Source of the DNA: Geobacter sp.
Lineage (GTDB): Bacteria; Desulfobacterota; Desulfuromonadia; Geobacterales; Pseudopelobacteraceae
Assembly (NCBI GenBank): GCA_009684515.1
Contig: WKKS01000004.1
Location: forward strand, 248,001 to 312,000
Direction of reading: 5' to 3'
DNA: 64,000 nucleotides
Shown here: positions 50,089 to 58,532 of the stretch, in pieces
How the letters are laid out: each line of letters begins with the position of its first letter
Position numbering within the stretch: the stretch's first letter is position 1
Translations under genes and position numbers: made by a program
Notes under the pieces: generated by a model
What the model was told of the DNA's origin: nothing
The model's input: the letters and a program-made list of their open reading frames with translations, nothing else
Databases searched by the model: none

Positions 50089-51519
50089 TTGGACCACCTC
50101 TTCGCACTGATTATTGCCGGAACCATGCTGATCTCTCTGACGGCCGCCGGTCATGCTCTGCTTTACAAGCGCGACTCCCGCTCGGCCCTGGGGTGGATCA
50201 GCCTCAGCCTGACCCTGCCGCTGATCGGTCCCTTTCTGTACTGGTGCCTCGGCATTAACCGCATCTCGCGCAGGGCCCGCAACTGGCAGGAAAGTGGCCG
50301 CCGCATCAGCGGCACCGATATCTACCCGCTGGAGGAACAGTCCGGCGCAGGGTTGCCGTTACCGGCAGCTGCGGCTCATCTGCACGATCTGCGCGTTCTG
50401 TCTGACCGGGTCGTCACGACACCGCTCCGTAACGGCAACCGCATTGTGATGCTCGAAAACGGCGACAACGCTTATCCGGCCATGCTGGTGGCCATCAGGC
50501 GGGCCGAGGAAACCATCAACCTTTCCAGCTATATTTTCGATGCGGAAGGAATCGGCGGCGATTTTGTTGAGCATCTCATAGCTGCTGCCGACCGCGGCGT
50601 TGAGGTACGGGTACTGATAGACGCCCTGGGTGAGAAATACAGCCGCATTTCCCCCACCAAAGCATTTCACGGTTCACAGGTCCGCCTGGCCCGCTACCTC
50701 CCGCTCCGCCACGGAGCCTACATCAACCTTCGCAATCACCGTAAACTGATGGTGGTGGACGGGCGCGAAGCATTCACCGGAGGGATGAACATCCGCGGGC
50801 GTCACCTTTTGTCAGAAACCAACCCTGCCCAGGCCATGCTGGATATTCATTTTTCGGTACAGGGGCCGGTGGTGGCGGATCTGCAGCGTTCATTTCTGGA
50901 AGACTGGTTTTTCGTCACCGGTGCAAAGCTGGATTTGCCGATCTTTTTCCCGATTCTCGAACCGGCCGGAAACGCCATGGTGCGCAGCATCAGCGACGGC
51001 CCCGACAAGGATTTCCGCAAACTGGAACAGATCATCATGGGCGCCCTCTCCTGCTCAGCACGCTCCGTCAGTATCATGACCCCCTATTTCATACCGGAGC
51101 GCTCAATGATCGCCTCCCTGATCACCGCAGCATTGCGAGGCGTTCAGATTCGCATCGTCCTGCCCGGGCTGAATAACCTCCCCTTTGTCCAATGGGCCAG
51201 CCAGGCCCTGCTGGAGGAACTGCTGGTCAACGGAATCAAAGTTTATTACCAACCGCCCCCCTTTGTGCACAGCAAACTTCTGCTGGTAGACGAAATCTGG
51301 TCGTTGATCGGATCGGCCAATCTGGACACCCGCAGCCTGCGCTTAAACTTCGAGCTCAATCTGAGCGTACTCGATTCCGAATTCGCCTCCGGCGTCAGAA
51401 GGCATTTCGAACACGCCATCCTCCAGAGCCGGGAAATAACATTGAACGAGATCAAAAACCGGCCTCTGCCGGTCAAAATCAGGGACAGCTTTTTCCATCT
51501 TTTTACCCCTTACCTGTAA
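50089..51519 (+). CDS. cls: Cardiolipin synthase (phospholipase D family)
   Basis: A 476-residue inner-membrane enzyme that joins phosphatidylglycerol molecules into cardiolipin. Two N-terminal membrane segments (about 1-22 and 37-57) precede two HKD catalytic motifs, HRKLMVVDGREAFTGGMN (about residues 220-237) and HSKLLLVDEIWSLIGSAN (about 395-412). The start is a TTG two bases after the Rieske stop, giving the full first helix; an ATG at 50125 is the alternative. Length and order of domains are normal for ClsA. Confidence 0.92.
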   Translation: MDHLFALIIAGTMLISLTAAGHALLYKRDSRSALGWISLSLTLPLIGPFLYWCLGINRISRRARNWQESGRRISGTDIYPLEEQSGAGLPLPAAAAHLHDLRVLSDRVVTTPLRNGNRIVMLENGDNAYPAMLVAIRRAEETINLSSYIFDAEGIGGDFVEHLIAAADRGVEVRVLIDALGEKYSRISPTKAFHGSQVRLARYLPLRHGAYINLRNHRKLMVVDGREAFTGGMNIRGRHLLSETNPAQAMLDIHFSVQGPVVADLQRSFLEDWFFVTGAKLDLPIFFPILEPAGNAMVRSISDGPDKDFRKLEQIIMGALSCSARSVSIMTPYFIPERSMIASLITAALRGVQIRIVLPGLNNLPFVQWASQALLEELLVNGIKVYYQPPPFVHSKLLLVDEIWSLIGSANLDTRSLRLNFELNLSVLDSEFASGVRRHFEHAILQSREITLNEIKNRPLPVKIRDSFFHLFTPYL

Positions 51520-51547
51520 ATAGGACTAAAAGAGTATTTTTATCCTA

Positions 51548-51576
51548 TTGACAAGTCAATGATTGGCTGGTATTAG
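51548..51576 (+). promoter_or_regulatory. Candidate sigma-70 promoter of the peroxiredoxin gene
   Basis: TTGACA (51548-51553), 17-bp spacer, TATTAG (51571-51576), about 42 nt before the ATG. Confidence 0.5.
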
Positions 51577-51618
51577 ATAAACATTAAATGTTACTTTCAC
51601 TCAAAAGGAGATCATCCA

Positions 51619-52215
51619 ATGTGCCTTACAACTCTGGTAACACAGCAAGCGCCTGATTTTACAGCAGAAGCGGTCATGCCTGACAATACTTTCGGAAACA
51701 TCACCCTCTCCGGTTTCAAGGGCAAATATGTCCTGCTTTTCTTCTACCCGCTCGACTTCACCTTTGTCTGCCCTTCGGAAATTCTGGCGTTCGACAAACG
51801 GGTCAATGACTTCAAAGCCAAGAACTGCGAAGTGATCGGCGTGTCGGTTGACTCAAAGTTCACCCACCTGGCCTGGAAAAACACACCGATCGAAAACGGC
51901 GGAATCGGCAACATCCAGTATCCGCTGGTACAGGACCTGAACAAGGAAATCGCCAAATCCTACGGCATCCTTTTCAACGGCTCGGTCGCCCTGCGCGGAT
52001 TGTTCCTGATCGATCCGACCGGCAAGGTCCGCCACTGCATCATCAACGACCTGCCGCTGGGCAGAAGCGTTGTCGAAGCGCTACGGATGGTGGATGCGGT
52101 TCAGTTCTCGGATACCCATGGTGAAGTTTGCCCCGCCAACTGGCAGGAGGGTGAAGAAGCCATGAAACCGACCGCCGAAGGGGTTGCCTCCTACCTGGCC
52201 AAACACGCAAAATAA
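51619..52215 (+). CDS. 2-Cys peroxiredoxin (AhpC/TSA family)
   Basis: A 198-residue cytoplasmic thiol peroxidase. The peroxidatic Cys51 sits in FYPLDFTFVCPSE and the resolving Cys171 in HGEVCPANWQ, so it is a typical 2-Cys enzyme. The C-terminal helix carrying the YF motif of eukaryotic, overoxidation-sensitive forms is absent. It removes hydrogen and organic peroxides with thioredoxin or AhpF-type reductants. AAAAGGAG precedes the ATG. It is monocistronic, with its own promoter and terminator. Confidence 0.95.
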   Translation: MCLTTLVTQQAPDFTAEAVMPDNTFGNITLSGFKGKYVLLFFYPLDFTFVCPSEILAFDKRVNDFKAKNCEVIGVSVDSKFTHLAWKNTPIENGGIGNIQYPLVQDLNKEIAKSYGILFNGSVALRGLFLIDPTGKVRHCIINDLPLGRSVVEALRMVDAVQFSDTHGEVCPANWQEGEEAMKPTAEGVASYLAKHAK

Positions 52216-52253
52216 TCCGGAACCAGTACCCGTCTGTAAAGACGGCGGCAGAA

Positions 52254-52296
52254 CAAAAAAAGAGACGCGACCCATCAGGTCGCGTCTCTTTTTTTG
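52254..52296 (+). terminator. Rho-independent terminator of the peroxiredoxin gene
   Basis: The stem AGAGACGCGACC/GGTCGCGTCTCT (right arm 52278-52289) with a CATCA-type loop is flanked by A7 and T7. A smaller hairpin (CCGTC/GACGG) lies just before it. Confidence 0.93.
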
Positions 52297-52745
52297 CCTT
52301 GATAATATCTCTCATTAATGGCCCGCTTTATGCTTCATATAAACGTTCGTCCAGGAAAACAGCCTGCCCTGAAACGGCCATCCAGAGCGGCTTTACCAAA
52401 ACACACTGTATTACCGAGACTTTTGATCTTGAATCTGCGTGGTGGACGCATATCGCCAGAATACGGCCTCGACGCCATATCACCATAAAATATTTTTAGT
52501 TCGGTCAAACAGCGCAGAACCACTTCACCGCATTTGTTTTAGAATTATTTAATTGTAAAATTTGACATGACCTGGAATTGGGGTATAGAGGTTCAGTTGA
52601 AGCAGTCAGCAGGCAACAAATTGAAGGATTAACTTATCACGGAATATTTTATTAAGGGGCTGCAATTTAACAAGAAAGGTGGTGAACAGGTCGTCGGGAG
52701 GTTAATTGTCCGCAAGCTGTTTAATTACATGAAAGGAGGTTTCTG
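52297..52745. other. Long untranslated region before the porin-cytochrome operon
   Basis: A 449-nt gap with no credible gene; a 62-codon reverse ORF (52335-52523) has no ribosome site or family-like sequence. It contains a plus-strand promoter at 52562-52589, giving a leader of about 150 nt with several purine-rich runs (AAGAAAGGTGGTG at 52674, GTCGGGAGG at 52694) before the AAAGGAGG of the first gene. No OrfR-type regulator gene, as seen in G. sulfurreducens omc clusters, is present. Confidence 0.45.
52562..52589 (+). promoter_or_regulatory. Candidate sigma-70 promoter of the porin-cytochrome operon
   Basis: TTGACA (52562-52567), 16-bp spacer, TATAGA (52584-52589), about 150 nt before the porin start codon. 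Confidence 0.55.
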
Positions 52746-53957
52746 ATGGCACGTAAAAGAATTTTCTGCCTGCTGACCGGTTTGGCACTGATGTTGACTT
52801 CGACAACAGCTTGGTCAGCAGAGGTACATGGCAGAAGCTCCACCCAGTTTTTGTGGTTTAATGACGTTTTTACAGAGAAGAAACAGGCTGAGTTCACCGA
52901 GTCTCTCAATCTGTCGGTAACCAAGTTGGACAAAGATGGCAAATTGTCGATTCATGGTTATGGCCGCATCAGCCAGGATGTTCGCAATGGTGAAGGACTC
53001 AATGGAAGACTCTATTATCTGTACGGAGATTATCGCGACCTGTTTGACAAGGTTGACCTTCGTATTGGGCGCCAGTACGTCAACTACGCTGCAGGAAGCG
53101 CCCTGATTGATGGTGGCCAGATCGAACTAAAAAAAGTGGGGCCGGTCGCTTTCTCTGTAATGGGCGGACGAAATGTTTTTTTTGATTTGAACGGAGAAGG
53201 CACCCGTTCACAGGATTTCGCCTTTGGAGCAGCAGCCTATCTTGCCGGCATCAAAGGTACAGACGCCGAATTAAGCTATTTCATGAAACTTGACAAGGAC
53301 GGCATCGCCAGAAACCAGGTTGGAGCCGACTTGAAACAGTATCTCTTTAATTCGGTCAAACTATATGGCAACACCCGTTTCGACATCGTCAGCGAATCGT
53401 TTAGCGAGGTTCTGGCCGGGATTAAATATTTCCCCTCTTCCAATCTCATTTTCACCGGTGAGTGGTACCAGAGCTATCCGACATTCGATGCAACTTCGAT
53501 TTACTCGGTCTTTGCGGTCAACCGCTACCAGGAAGGCGTCTTCCGCGCTGACTACATACTCAACAACATGATATCGCTTAATGCCGGTTACAGCATACAG
53601 GATTACGAAGGCGCGGGAGCTGATGTAATTGAAGTGGGCTGTCGCATCCGTCCCGTTGAGCACGTCCAGCTGAACCTGAACTATGACCACCGCAGTGGTT
53701 ACGGCGGAAGGCTCAATGGCGGTATTGCCGAAATTATCTACGAGCCGATCAAGCCATTGGAACTGGCGGCCGGCATGCATTTCGATGTCTACGAGCGCGA
53801 TCGTGTGACCGGCGAAGAAACCGCTCGCAAGTTTTGGGCAGCCGCCAAGTACAAACTGGCGCAGAACATGTCCGCCTCAGTCCGGATAGAGGATGACGTT
53901 AATGCCCGCTACAAGAGCGACTGGCAGGGACGTTTGGCATTCAACTATGACTTTTAG
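52746..53957 (+). CDS. Outer-membrane porin of an extracellular electron-transfer conduit
   Basis: A 403-residue outer-membrane protein. The signal peptide ends near residue 25 (TAWSAEVHG). A run of alternating-hydrophobicity strands fills the rest (RYYNx-type YGDYRDLFDKVDLRIGRQYVNYAAG, LAGIKYFPSSNLIFTGEWYQ, HVQLNLNYDH), ending in the barrel C-terminus LAFNYDF. With the two downstream multiheme cytochromes the order porin, octaheme periplasmic protein, multiheme lipoprotein matches the Omb-Oma-Omc type porin-cytochrome conduit of Geobacter, in which the barrel houses cytochromes that carry electrons across the outer membrane. AAAGGAGG precedes the ATG. Confidence 0.85.
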   Translation: MARKRIFCLLTGLALMLTSTTAWSAEVHGRSSTQFLWFNDVFTEKKQAEFTESLNLSVTKLDKDGKLSIHGYGRISQDVRNGEGLNGRLYYLYGDYRDLFDKVDLRIGRQYVNYAAGSALIDGGQIELKKVGPVAFSVMGGRNVFFDLNGEGTRSQDFAFGAAAYLAGIKGTDAELSYFMKLDKDGIARNQVGADLKQYLFNSVKLYGNTRFDIVSESFSEVLAGIKYFPSSNLIFTGEWYQSYPTFDATSIYSVFAVNRYQEGVFRADYILNNMISLNAGYSIQDYEGAGADVIEVGCRIRPVEHVQLNLNYDHRSGYGGRLNGGIAEIIYEPIKPLELAAGMHFDVYERDRVTGEETARKFWAAAKYKLAQNMSASVRIEDDVNARYKSDWQGRLAFNYDF

Positions 53958-53972
53958 AAAGGAGGAACATCA

Positions 53973-54644
53973 GTGAAAAAATTATTTTTCATATTTGCGC
54001 TTCTGGGATGCGCCCTGGTGTATCTCCAGCAGCTGTCGTACGCAGAAAAGATGTCGCACAAAGAATATGCCAGGATGGAAATCAAAGAGTGCAATGACTG
54101 TCACAAAACCGAAGGCATAGCTCCAAATCACGATACCGATTTTATACGCGGCCATCGTGTGCTGGCAGGCAAGGCCGGAAACAACTGCAGTCAGTGCCAT
54201 GAGCAAAAATGGTGTCTCGACTGCCATCAGGGTGGTGGAAATGGTGACGATCTGGCGAAGGAAAACTTCGGGCGCGATTCCAAACCCAAGAGCCATCGCA
54301 GTGATTTCATCAGCATTCACCCCATGAAGGCCCAGGATAACCCACAGCAATGCTATCGCTGCCACGAAGCGAAATCCTTCTGCAACTCGTGCCACAGCCG
54401 CTTCCCAAAAGGTTCACTGCGTATTAAATCGCATCTGAGGAGCGGTGAAACCCAAAGCTTCATCTGGTCAAGCGAACACGCCAGCGAAGCTCGCAGGAAT
54501 CTCCAGTCTTGCCAGGCTTGCCACGCCGACGGAGATGTTTGCCTGCAATGCCACAGCGCTACGAAGGGCGCAAAGGTGAGTCCGCATCCAAGGGGTTTCA
54601 AAACTGATAACCGCAACAACAAAACATGCAGGGTTTGCCACTAA
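53973..54644 (+). CDS. Octaheme c-type cytochrome, periplasmic (OmaB-like)
   Basis: A 223-residue secreted cytochrome. The signal peptide ends near residue 24 (LSYA). Eight CXXCH heme sites are visible in order: CNDCH, CSQCH, CLDCH, CYRCH, CNSCH, CQACH, CLQCH, CRVCH, the last at the extreme C-terminus. Heme number and size match OmaB of Geobacter porin-cytochrome conduits, which takes electrons from periplasmic carriers and inserts into the porin from the inside. The start is GTG, preceded by AAAGGAGG. It lies 15 nt after the porin gene. Confidence 0.9.
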   Translation: MKKLFFIFALLGCALVYLQQLSYAEKMSHKEYARMEIKECNDCHKTEGIAPNHDTDFIRGHRVLAGKAGNNCSQCHEQKWCLDCHQGGGNGDDLAKENFGRDSKPKSHRSDFISIHPMKAQDNPQQCYRCHEAKSFCNSCHSRFPKGSLRIKSHLRSGETQSFIWSSEHASEARRNLQSCQACHADGDVCLQCHSATKGAKVSPHPRGFKTDNRNNKTCRVCH

Positions 54645-54672
54645 TTTCAAAGCAACGTAAAGGAGAAGAGTT

Positions 54673-56208
54673 ATGAAAAGTAAGTTATTGTTAAGTCTGT
54701 CAGCTCTGTCCCTGCTTGCACTCGCCGGGTGCGGCTCCAGCAGCAAAGAAGGAAGCTCGCAAACAGAGACCTTCAAGGCCTCGGCCGCCTGCATTGAATG
54801 TCATGCAGTCAGCAAGATCTCGCCTGTGACAGGTGTGGCGATTGTCAGCGAATGGCAGAAATCGGCCCACAACCTCAGAAATGGCGCCGCCTGCCCAAGC
54901 TGCCATACCAACAGCGGACATCCTGCCGGTGGTTCAATTGTAAAAGCGGTTCAGGACACCCAGTGCGCCACCTGCCATACAACCGTCAAACTTGGTGCGT
55001 TGCACTTCGCAACCTATACAACCAGCCTGGCTTCCCAGTACATCAGTCAAACTGACGCTGCCGGAGTACAGTGCCGCCAGTGCCACAACCCGCACGACAC
55101 AACTTCTCTGATCCAGTACAATAGAGATTGGGCCGATTCCGGCCATGGCAACACCAAATATGTTCCTGGTGACGCCAATGCCAGCAGCGTGAACTCCCAT
55201 TATCCATGGACCACAACCAGCCGCGACGCCTGCTCCAAGTGCCACACTACGACCGGCTATAAAAAGTTCACAAATGGCCTTGGCACTCCCTACATGAGCA
55301 ACAACAAGAAGAACGAAACCATCATGTGTTCAGCCTGCCACAACGATTACAGCTGGACCCGCCGTGCCGTTGGCGCCCAGACGCTGGAATACAGTTACGA
55401 CCCGGATCTGGTTCCTGGCGGCGGCTCTGACGCATTTGCAGGCGCAGCGCCGGCAACCGTCAACGGAGCATCTCCAGCGGTGCCTGTATTACTGCCCAAT
55501 ATCGGCGACTCCAATCTCTGCGTAGTCTGCCACGGTGGTCGCGGCAACTTCCAGTCCGCCCGCTCAACCCGCTTTGAAGGTCACCACGCACCAACCGGAG
55601 CCGACCTGTTTGCCGCCAATACACATGTAGGTTTTGAATTCGCCGGTCGCTCCTATACCAAACCGGTTTTCTTCGCCCACGATACAATCGGAGTTTCAGG
55701 TGGCGAAGGCCCCTGTGTCAGCTGCCACATGAAGTCGGCCAAGAGCCACACCTATGAAGTCGTAACTAAAAATGCCGGCGGAGTCATCACAGCAATCAAT
55801 AGCCAGTCAGTTTGCAATACCTGCCACAGCGGCGGCTTTGCAATGGACGCAGCCAAACTTGAAGAAGAATCTTTGGGTTACCAGCAGGCCGGCCAATTAC
55901 TGCTCGATTACCTCAACAATGTTGTACCCAACTACACCGGCGCCGCGATTGTCAGAGCAACAACTGCCAACGTCAACGCTCTCCATGTCAACACCTACGG
56001 CGCATACCAGAACTCATTCTACCCAACCGAGGATCCGGGTGGCTATGCCCACAACCGCTTCTATGTCAAACGCCTGATTTTCGATTCTATCGACTGGCTT
56101 GACAACCACGTGTTTGACGGCACAATCACCATCAATGCCGTAACCTATCCGAAAGCAGCAGCATGGTTTGGGGCAGACGCCATCACCGGAGTCGCCACAC
56201 GTCCGTAA
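54673..56208 (+). CDS. Nonaheme outer-membrane lipoprotein cytochrome c (OmcB-like position)
   Basis: A 511-residue lipoprotein. The lipobox ALAGC (Cys about residue 19) anchors it in the outer membrane. Nine CXXCH sites appear: CIECH, CPSCH, CATCH, CRQCH, CSKCH, CSACH, CVVCH, CVSCH, CNTCH; the C-terminal 140 residues carry none. It is the probable outward-facing electron donor of the conduit. Classical OmcB/OmcC have twelve hemes in about 740 residues, so this is a shorter and different subtype. GGAGAAG precedes the ATG. A long inverted repeat ends the operon. Confidence 0.88.
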   Translation: MKSKLLLSLSALSLLALAGCGSSSKEGSSQTETFKASAACIECHAVSKISPVTGVAIVSEWQKSAHNLRNGAACPSCHTNSGHPAGGSIVKAVQDTQCATCHTTVKLGALHFATYTTSLASQYISQTDAAGVQCRQCHNPHDTTSLIQYNRDWADSGHGNTKYVPGDANASSVNSHYPWTTTSRDACSKCHTTTGYKKFTNGLGTPYMSNNKKNETIMCSACHNDYSWTRRAVGAQTLEYSYDPDLVPGGGSDAFAGAAPATVNGASPAVPVLLPNIGDSNLCVVCHGGRGNFQSARSTRFEGHHAPTGADLFAANTHVGFEFAGRSYTKPVFFAHDTIGVSGGEGPCVSCHMKSAKSHTYEVVTKNAGGVITAINSQSVCNTCHSGGFAMDAAKLEEESLGYQQAGQLLLDYLNNVVPNYTGAAIVRATTANVNALHVNTYGAYQNSFYPTEDPGGYAHNRFYVKRLIFDSIDWLDNHVFDGTITINAVTYPKAAAWFGADAITGVATRP

Positions 56209-56238
56209 GTTAACACTGTAAGAGTACAGTAGATTGAG

Positions 56239-56280
56239 CAACATAAAATGCCCCGGAGCAATCCGGGGCATTTTATGTTG
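56239..56280. terminator. Long inverted repeat terminating the porin-cytochrome operon
   Basis: A perfect 19-bp stem (56239-56257 with 56262-56280, core ATGCCCCGGA/TCCGGGGCAT) has a 4-nt GCAA loop. The T-tract (TTTTA) is inside the lower stem. Confidence 0.8.
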
Positions 56281-56346
56281 CTACGGCAAATACGGAAAAC
56301 AAATTTGGTTCCAGTAAAAGCCATATTCTGCTAAAAGTAACATCCC

Positions 56347-57282
56347 ATGAAAAAATTCATTATTTACACCGCTCTGGTAATTGCCGCTTATCTGGCATAC
56401 ATCGCCATATCCCTGTCGCTGACGCCACCGGTCTCCGACCTGGCCGACAAGAAGTTTAACACCACCATCCAGGTCAAAGATTGGCAAGGAGATTACCATC
56501 CCTTTGTGGTCGGGCCGAAAAACCGCTACTGGACGCCGTCATCACGGATTCCGGCCGAGATGAAATGGGCCGTGATCCTGGCGGAAGACTCCAACTTTTA
56601 CAAGCATGAAGGCTTTGACGTCAAAGCGATCAAGAACGCCATCAAGTATGATCTGGAGAAGCGCAGCCTGAAACGCGGCGCCTCCACCATTACCCAGCAG
56701 ACCGCCAAGAACCTGTTCCTCTCCCGCGAAAAAACCGTCACCCGCAAACTGAAGGAAATTTACCTCGCCTACCGCATGGAGCAGGAACTGACCAAGGGGC
56801 GCATTATCGAGTTTTACCTGAACGTGGTCGAACTGGGACCGATGGTCTACGGCATCGGGCACGGTTCGCGCTACTATTTCGGCAAATCCCCGTCCGAACT
56901 CACCCCGCGTGAATGCGCCTTTCTGGCGGCGATGCTGCCCGGCCCGCGCCTGGCTTACAATCCTTACAAGAACCTGCATAAAGTCGTCAAACGCTCCGAT
57001 ATGATCCTGAAGCTGCTCAGGAAAAATGGTGTTCTGACGGAAGGGGAATATCAGGCGGCGCTGACCTCGGAACTGAACATCGCCGGAATGCAAAAGAAAG
57101 TTGACCAGAGCGTCAGTGTGCCGCCGGCATTCACTTCAACCTCTTCGGCCAGACAGGAGACCCCTGACAAGCCTTTGGAATCCGGAGCGGAAAAGAAACC
57201 ATTGACGGAGCAGACCGAGCCGCCAAAACCGGTTGACGCCGCCCCAATCACCCCAACAGAAAGCCAGACTGAGAAAAAATGA
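56347..57282 (+). CDS. Monofunctional peptidoglycan glycosyltransferase (GT51, MtgA-like)
   Basis: A 311-residue inner-membrane protein. One N-terminal anchor (about 4-26) precedes a GT51 domain with [22 protein letters not shown] (catalytic Glu), [16 protein letters not shown] and [25 protein letters not shown]. No transpeptidase domain follows; instead a Pro/Glu/Thr-rich tail of about 60 residues (250-311). It polymerises lipid II into glycan strands. Its stop overlaps the rlmN start by ATGA, so they are coupled, an unusual pairing. The ribosome site is weak. Confidence 0.88.
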   Translation: MKKFIIYTALVIAAYLAYIAISLSLTPPVSDLADKKFNTTIQVKDWQGDYHPFVVGPKNRYWTPSSRIPAEMKWAVILAEDSNFYKHEGFDVKAIKNAIKYDLEKRSLKRGASTITQQTAKNLFLSREKTVTRKLKEIYLAYRMEQELTKGRIIEFYLNVVELGPMVYGIGHGSRYYFGKSPSELTPRECAFLAAMLPGPRLAYNPYKNLHKVVKRSDMILKLLRKNGVLTEGEYQAALTSELNIAGMQKKVDQSVSVPPAFTSTSSARQETPDKPLESGAEKKPLTEQTEPPKPVDAAPITPTESQTEKK

Positions 57283-58406
57283 GCGACAAGATTGATCTGA
57301 AGAATTTAACCCTGCCAGCGCTGGAACTTTTTCTGAAAGGAAAAGGTAAGGAGCGTTTTCGCGCCACCCAGATTTTCAAATGGATCTTCCAGCATGACGC
57401 ACACAGTTTCGATGAGATGACCAACATTTCCAAGGATCTGCGGCTGGATCTGTCCGAAACGGCCTGCATCAGCAATCTGGAACCGGAGGCGGTCGAGGAG
57501 GGTAACGATGGAACCCGCAAATACCTCTTCAACCTGGGAGACGGGAACGGCGTCGAATCAGTCCTGATCCCGATCGAGGGACGCAACACGCTCTGCATCT
57601 CGTCCCAGGCCGGTTGTGCCATGGGGTGCGAGTTCTGCCTGACCGGAACCTACAAGCTTACCCGCAACCTGACCACGGCCGAGATCATCAACCAGATCAT
57701 GGCCGTTGAGCGTGATCTGGTCCGGAATCCACCCGCCCTTCCGGCGAATGTGCCTGTAATTGGCGATGATCTGGACGACGGGGATGACAGCGAGGACGGG
57801 CAGGCGGCATCGGCGGCCGGTATCCGCAATATTGTCATGATGGGAATGGGCGAACCGCTCCATAACCTGGACAACGTCATCCCGGCGATCCAGATCATGA
57901 TCGACGGCAACGGACTGCAGTTTTCCAACCGGCGGGTGACGGTCTCCACCTGCGGATTGGTGCCGGAGATGGCGCGTCTCGGTCGCGAGATCCCGAACGT
58001 TAATCTGGCAGTGTCATTGAACGCCACTACCGACGAACTGCGCGACCGGATCATGCCGGTCAACCGCCGCTATCCGATCAGGGAACTGCTGAAGGCCTGC
58101 AAGGCTTTTCCACTTCCGGGACGCCGCAAGGTGACCTTCGAGTACGTCATGCTGGGCGGCATCAATGACACGCTGGCAGACGCCAAGCGCCTGCTGCGCC
58201 TGATCAGCGATATCCCCAACAAGGTCAACCTGATTCCGTTCAACGAGCATGAAGGTTGTGATTTCAAAGCTCCCACCAAGGCCGCTATCGACACCTTTCA
58301 CAAATACCTGATCGACCACAACGTGACCGTCATTACCCGCGACAGTCGCGGCGGTGATATTTCCGCTGCTTGCGGACAATTAAAAGGGAAGTTGGAAAAA
58401 GCCTGA
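57279..58406 (+). CDS. rlmN: 23S rRNA/tRNA adenine C2-methyltransferase RlmN
   Basis: A 375-residue radical-SAM enzyme that methylates A2503 of 23S rRNA and A37 of some tRNAs. The cluster cysteines are Cys113, Cys117 and Cys120 in [21 protein letters not shown] binds SAM, and the resolving Cys lies in ISAACGQL near the C-terminus. Between the radical-SAM helix and VMMGMGEP there is an extra, strongly acidic loop (about residues 148-175, [11 protein letters not shown]), about 25 residues longer than in E. coli RlmN. The start overlaps the upstream gene by 4 nt. Confidence 0.95.
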   Translation: MSDKIDLKNLTLPALELFLKGKGKERFRATQIFKWIFQHDAHSFDEMTNISKDLRLDLSETACISNLEPEAVEEGNDGTRKYLFNLGDGNGVESVLIPIEGRNTLCISSQAGCAMGCEFCLTGTYKLTRNLTTAEIINQIMAVERDLVRNPPALPANVPVIGDDLDDGDDSEDGQAASAAGIRNIVMMGMGEPLHNLDNVIPAIQIMIDGNGLQFSNRRVTVSTCGLVPEMARLGREIPNVNLAVSLNATTDELRDRIMPVNRRYPIRELLKACKAFPLPGRRKVTFEYVMLGGINDTLADAKRLLRLISDIPNKVNLIPFNEHEGCDFKAPTKAAIDTFHKYLIDHNVTVITRDSRGGDISAACGQLKGKLEKA

Positions 58407-58532
58407 CAACATATCTGCCCGGGATCTGCCACAAAAGCAGGACTCTGTAAAGTCAGGAAAAACCTCCGCTTGAAAAAGTGAATTAGCCGCCAACCGGTTA
58501 TTATTTTTTCAGTCAGGACAGGAACAGGCTAA

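Noticed and set aside
52335..52523. 62-codon minus-strand gene in the long leader
   Set aside because: No ribosome site, atypical composition and position inside the upstream region of the porin operon.
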